DNA from: Prevotella sp. UBA2809
GTDB taxonomy: Bacteria > Bacteroidota > Bacteroidia > Bacteroidales > Bacteroidaceae
Length of the DNA stretch: 64,000 nucleotides
Direction: 5' to 3'
Assembly: GCA_002351725.1 (NCBI GenBank)
Contig: DEHD01000040.1
Coordinates: forward strand, 47,597-111,596
Shown: one piece after another, positions 60,688 to 64,000 of the stretch
Layout: every line of letters starts with the position of its first letter
Numbering within the stretch: the stretch's first letter is position 1
Translations under genes and position numbers: made by a program
Notes under the pieces: model-generated
Told to the model about the DNA's origin: nothing
Seen by the model: only the letters and a program-made list of their open reading frames with translations
Database searches by the model: none

Positions 60688-63225
60688 TTATAGTAACTCA
60701 CTCACTATTTTGTGATACTTACCATACTTCATTCTCTCTATAACCTTATCTCCAAGAAAACGGTTAATGGCTCTCGATGCTGTTGCGTGCGAACAGTTGA
60801 ATATCTCCATGAATTGTTGAGTATTGAACTCCTCAGGCAACTTGCGGAAGCACTCATCATAGCGGGTGGTGCGGCGACGCTGCACAAACTCCTTGTTCTG
60901 GTCGGCAAAGTAGTTGAAGGCCATTTCGCCAAAGTAGAACTGCTGGCATTTGTACTGAATGTCCATTGCCAGGCGGCACAAACGGCGGTCTCTATCGTCC
61001 ATTGTCAGTGTGCGGTGCTCCTGCCACTCTTCCCAATGGCGCATCAGGATAAAGGGCAGCGAGATGCCGATGCCATAGTACGGAATACGTTTCAGCAATG
61101 TTCGGTCTGCCTTGTCGCCGTTAAACTCGGCTATCTCCATGCGAGCCGACTGCCAGTCGTAGGTCTCGTCATTTAGAGGCTCAATGGGTATTTCTCCTTC
61201 AACCTTATCCAACTTGTAAGCCCACTCACGCAGCACCTCGTCGGCACCTTCTATCACCTCCTGATGGCGCTGGGCAGTGCCCTTATCAGGCAGCGGGATT
61301 ACAGCCAGGCGGGTACTCATTCCTGTACCGAAGTTACGCTGGTTCACCTTGCGGTGCAGGGCATAGGGCGTGCCGGTGTAGATAAAGTTCCAATACACGT
61401 TGAACATACCCGTTACCGACTCTTGATTGGCGTACATCTGACCATCCTCCTCGTTGTGGAAAGCCTTCAACTCCAGCACCTCGCGGTCTTTCCAGTCGCC
61501 ACCTTTGTTCTGTTTGGTAACGTTGTCAAGCTCTGCATCAAACGAGAACATGTGGAGGTTAAGAGGCTGGCCTTGAATCGTCTCTACAGCGGCATTCATG
61601 TGGCGGATAAACTCACCTGTAGCCGTACGGGCAGGATGAACACGGATGCCGACTACAGGGCGTTTCAATGCCTCGCCCTTCTGGGCTTTTGTAGAGGTTG
61701 TACGCTCCGTGCGGCCCTCCTTATAGCGGTTCACGGCATCAATCAAGCAATGGTCTGCCTGAATCATCGGGTCGGCAATAATCTTGTAGAACTCCTCTAT
61801 CAGATGCTTTCCCGCACCGGGATCACCGATGATGAAGATGCAATAATTAAGTCTTCTCACTATCTTCGGAGCAAACCAGAAATGGTACCACGCTCGTGTC
61901 ATTAAGGTACCAAATAAAGCCGCAGATGAAAAAAAAACAGCAGCCATCTTATGTGAATGCACATTCAAGAAGAGCTCCTTCATGCAGGGGTAATACTCCG
62001 ACATTTCAAGTAGTTCTTCAGCCCACTTATCCAGCGGCAATGCTGCGTAAACATCAGAAGCCTCCCCCGGCCCCTCCAAAGGGAGGGGAGAAAGAACCGC
62101 CTCCTGCGTGAGAGCACCTGAGGCTTCCAAAGCAGCTTTCATCTCTTTCGAGATTTTCGGCAGCCATGACTTACCTTTCTTGGCATTCTCATTCTCCTGG
62201 GCAGTAACATAGTCGGCAGCATTATTCACGGTGCGCTCCACATCCTCCTGGCGTTCCTCAACAATCTGCTTTACCCATGGCTGAGCCATCAGCAGAGCCA
62301 GTGTCGCCTTCTTGTCGCGGTCGGTCATAATGTACAAATCGCGAGCCAACACCACGCTGGCCTCATGCCTCGACACACCATCCTTACCACCAAAACGCTG
62401 TTCACTCCATGCCTCAATTATCTTCTGATAAGGCACGCCGTTATAGGTCAGAGCATCAACAGCCAACTGGTTCTCTCCATCACATCCTGATATAGCAGGT
62501 CGGTCTTCTGCAGCACTTTCCACATCGGCCAGATTAGAACCATCAGCACCACTCTTAGTAATGTCAATAGTAGGCTGGCTATGACCAGCGTGATACTCAT
62601 CATTATACTTCTTGCCAAATTCTTCGTTTTCATACGTAAACAGTTTTTCTTTGTTAATAAAAATTATATCTTCATTTGTAGTTAGGAACGCACCCCTTGA
62701 GGCATCCTTACAGGCCTCGTCTGGGTTCAGTCCCAGTTTAACAGAGAACACTATCTGGTTGTCAATCAGGTTACCAATAGCAGCATCTGCCATAAAAACC
62801 ACCTTCAATCCATGCCCTGATGGTGTAACGAACACAAAGAGGATTCTCGCCTTATCCTCGTCAGATAATTTCGCATAAGCTTCTTCCCAAACTTCGCGAA
62901 CATCGCCTTCCACATGATCATAGTCTATAACACACAATCCGTTCAATCGGCAATGCTGCTGACTGCGCCAACAGCCCCTGCGTGTGGTTTCCTCGCCAGT
63001 TTTCTTATCTTCAAACTTCTTATCCCATTCTTCATAGGTAGCAATGAAAATCACAAACGGCAACCCTTTCTTCTTGTTGTCGTAGGCGTTTTTGTCGCCT
63101 CGTGCCAGCGCCTCGCGAGCCTCTTTTACTTTTCTGTAAGTTTCAGGCGCCGTGATAAGCGCCCGAAACTGTTCCGCGGTAATTACTTCGGTTGGCGAAC
63201 CAAAGCTTCGTTGATAACAAAACAT
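60688..63225 (-). CDS. BT4734/VirE-N and DUF3987 primase-helicase-like protein
   Basis: 845 residues. N-terminal BT4734/BF3469-type domain (~20-200: GLCVIDYDHVEGDVREVW, FVTPSGHGLKVVFM), a VirE-N-like stretch, a primase-type middle, and DUF3987 with P-loop IFIIGDPGAGKHLIEEFYKI after residue ~450. A C-terminal wHTH-like segment (HATASRAINRFLGDKVIERM) ends the protein. Such proteins recur in Bacteroidota islands beside small hydrolases and are thought to serve element replication. The start at 63225 overlaps the upstream ORF by 43 bases. Confidence 0.8.
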   Translation of the reverse strand: MFCYQRSFGSPTEVITAEQFRALITAPETYRKVKEAREALARGDKNAYDNKKKGLPFVIFIATYEEWDKKFEDKKTGEETTRRGCWRSQQHCRLNGLCVIDYDHVEGDVREVWEEAYAKLSDEDKARILFVFVTPSGHGLKVVFMADAAIGNLIDNQIVFSVKLGLNPDEACKDASRGAFLTTNEDIIFINKEKLFTYENEEFGKKYNDEYHAGHSQPTIDITKSGADGSNLADVESAAEDRPAISGCDGENQLAVDALTYNGVPYQKIIEAWSEQRFGGKDGVSRHEASVVLARDLYIMTDRDKKATLALLMAQPWVKQIVEERQEDVERTVNNAADYVTAQENENAKKGKSWLPKISKEMKAALEASGALTQEAVLSPLPLEGPGEASDVYAALPLDKWAEELLEMSEYYPCMKELFLNVHSHKMAAVFFSSAALFGTLMTRAWYHFWFAPKIVRRLNYCIFIIGDPGAGKHLIEEFYKIIADPMIQADHCLIDAVNRYKEGRTERTTSTKAQKGEALKRPVVGIRVHPARTATGEFIRHMNAAVETIQGQPLNLHMFSFDAELDNVTKQNKGGDWKDREVLELKAFHNEEDGQMYANQESVTGMFNVYWNFIYTGTPYALHRKVNQRNFGTGMSTRLAVIPLPDKGTAQRHQEVIEGADEVLREWAYKLDKVEGEIPIEPLNDETYDWQSARMEIAEFNGDKADRTLLKRIPYYGIGISLPFILMRHWEEWQEHRTLTMDDRDRRLCRLAMDIQYKCQQFYFGEMAFNYFADQNKEFVQRRRTTRYDECFRKLPEEFNTQQFMEIFNCSHATASRAINRFLGDKVIERMKYGKYHKIVSELL

Positions 63226-63677
63226 TTGTCGATCTTACTTGAAAGTTGGTATAACTGCGTCCTTACGTCTAATAATCCTTCAACCTCGAATGTGAGCCAA
63301 GCCATAACTCTCTGTTCATCTGCCGCAAACTTCACCTTCACACAGGGTTCGTTCAGCAAAAACACGCCCTCTGGCATCTTCGGCTCCTCTATCTCCATGT
63401 CCTTCGTCAGCTTTGCCAGCTCCCTATGGAAGAAGGCCGCCTTGTCGGGCACATCCTCAGGACACTTCAGTTCAACACACGTAAGCGGGTTCTTACCATT
63501 GGTAATATAGCGCTTACTCTTCCCCACCTTCTTCACATCCTTCTGGCTTGGCTCACCCTGAGCCTGTGGGTCAACCTCTATCGAACCATCGCTGTAAATA
63601 CGAGTGTTCGACTTGAACGACTTCTGTAACTTTCTCTTCTTTACGTCTTCCATAATCTCAAGATACTCTAAAGTCAT
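63183..63677 (-). CDS. Conserved island protein of unknown function
   Basis: 164 residues; not recognised. Basic N-terminus (MTLEYLEIMEDVKKRKLQKSFK), middle KNPLTCVELKCPEDVPDKAAFFHRELAKLTKDMEIEEPKMPEGVF, and a C-terminal domain. Overlaps the DUF3987 gene by 43 bases and starts on the stop of the upstream gene (TAATG). Probably an accessory protein of the same replication-like module. Confidence 0.6.
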   Translation of the reverse strand: MTLEYLEIMEDVKKRKLQKSFKSNTRIYSDGSIEVDPQAQGEPSQKDVKKVGKSKRYITNGKNPLTCVELKCPEDVPDKAAFFHRELAKLTKDMEIEEPKMPEGVFLLNEPCVKVKFAADEQRVMAWLTFEVEGLLDVRTQLYQLSSKIDKCFVINEALVRQPK

Positions 63678-63970
63678 TACATCATGTTGATTTTATCAAC
63701 GTAGATCGTTGTTGCACTCATGTGTTCACCTGTTTGGGTGCTATCCCACTCACGTACCACCATCGAGCACTGCACCTTGTAGATGTACTGCGGGTCGTAC
63801 TTAGGGCAGTTCACAGCTCTCTCTCCGGTAATCTCACCTAAGAAGGTGTCGGTACCATCGGTCAGCTTCAGCACAACCGTGTTAATTACTCGCTGTTCGC
63901 CTGTTTTGCGATCCATGTACTGGCGGGTCAGCAATCCACTCTGATTCAGAATTCTTACAATTCTTTCCAT
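63677..63970 (-). CDS. Small island protein, possible ssDNA-binding type
   Basis: 97 residues, MERIVRILNQSGLLTRQYMDRKTGEQRVINTVVLKLTDGTDTFLGEITGERA; strand-rich, could be an OB-like fold, but not confirmed. First gene in the window of the minus-strand module; its upstream region runs off the end of the window at 64000. Confidence 0.5.
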   Translation of the reverse strand: MERIVRILNQSGLLTRQYMDRKTGEQRVINTVVLKLTDGTDTFLGEITGERAVNCPKYDPQYIYKVQCSMVVREWDSTQTGEHMSATTIYVDKINMM

Positions 63971-64000
63971 TTAAATCTTTAACTGAACTTTCGCAAGTGA

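Noticed and set aside
61264..61905. 213-codon open frame opposite the DUF3987 gene
   Set aside because: Overlaps the P-loop domain of the real gene; composition is that of a reverse-strand shadow.
1..64000. tRNA or rRNA genes
   Set aside because: No cloverleaf with CCA-side and GTTCRA-type arm, nor any rRNA-like block, was noticed by eye in the intergenic regions. A tRNAscan-type search would settle it.

Overview
The window looks like a chromosomal segment of a Bacteroidota species, most likely a Prevotella-type (Prevotellaceae) organism. The grounds are the recurrent -7 box TAnnTTTG (often with TTTG or TTG about 20 bases upstream), the near absence of Shine-Dalgarno sequences, an LpxC-FabZ fusion, a SudB/SudA-like fusion, and families typical of the phylum (smalltalk, GLPGLI, DUF3244, BspA-like and DUF3987 proteins). 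No rRNA, tRNA or CRISPR array was seen.

Layout. 1-9.9 kb is housekeeping: leuA (cut by the window edge) behind a newly read leader peptide and attenuator, a GH25 lysozyme, rlmH, a zinc protease, an M15-like protein, then a phoH-purC-menG-aroE-purM run. 9.9-11.8 kb is a small accessory cassette: M15 peptidase, winged-helix ORF, HU-like protein and smalltalk. 11.8-36.2 kb is mostly core: a SpoIIE phosphatase, prfA, pyrF, an HD hydrolase, the lipid A block lpxD-lpxC/fabZ-lpxA running into miaA and PBP1a, a PIF1-like helicase, rplU-rpmA, serS, SudB/SudA, ttcA, a nucleoside phosphorylase and mnmE.

36.2-53.6 kb is a mobile region placed directly after mnmE. It holds 10-bp tandem repeats, a protein with seven HTH units, a tyrosine recombinase, an excisionase-like protein, a DUF3987 ATPase, an oriT-like region, a MobV relaxase and the remnant of a second relaxase. 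A more AT-rich minus-strand cargo block follows: a TPR regulator, a DUF3244 protein, a 60-residue secreted peptide, GLPGLI, a TonB-type barrel, an SdpI-like membrane protein, an aerolysin-like lipoprotein and a small lipoprotein. The last codons of mnmE recur at 53.6 kb (TGCGTGGGAAA), which suggests an attachment-site duplication. A strongly paired, 6S-like RNA ends at the same point.

53.6-64 kb carries small host genes, a second SpoIIE phosphatase, LRR proteins, and a second accessory cassette whose M15 gene shares 178 identical bases with the copy at 10 kb.

Most unusual signals: paired sRNA-like units at 11.8 and 26.6 kb; tandem 7- and 8-mers at gene junctions that put stop codons in every frame; the seven-HTH protein beside 10-bp repeats; and the predicted pore-forming lipoprotein with a neighbouring SdpI-like protein. 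All calls come from reading the sequence; no database search or folding program was run.
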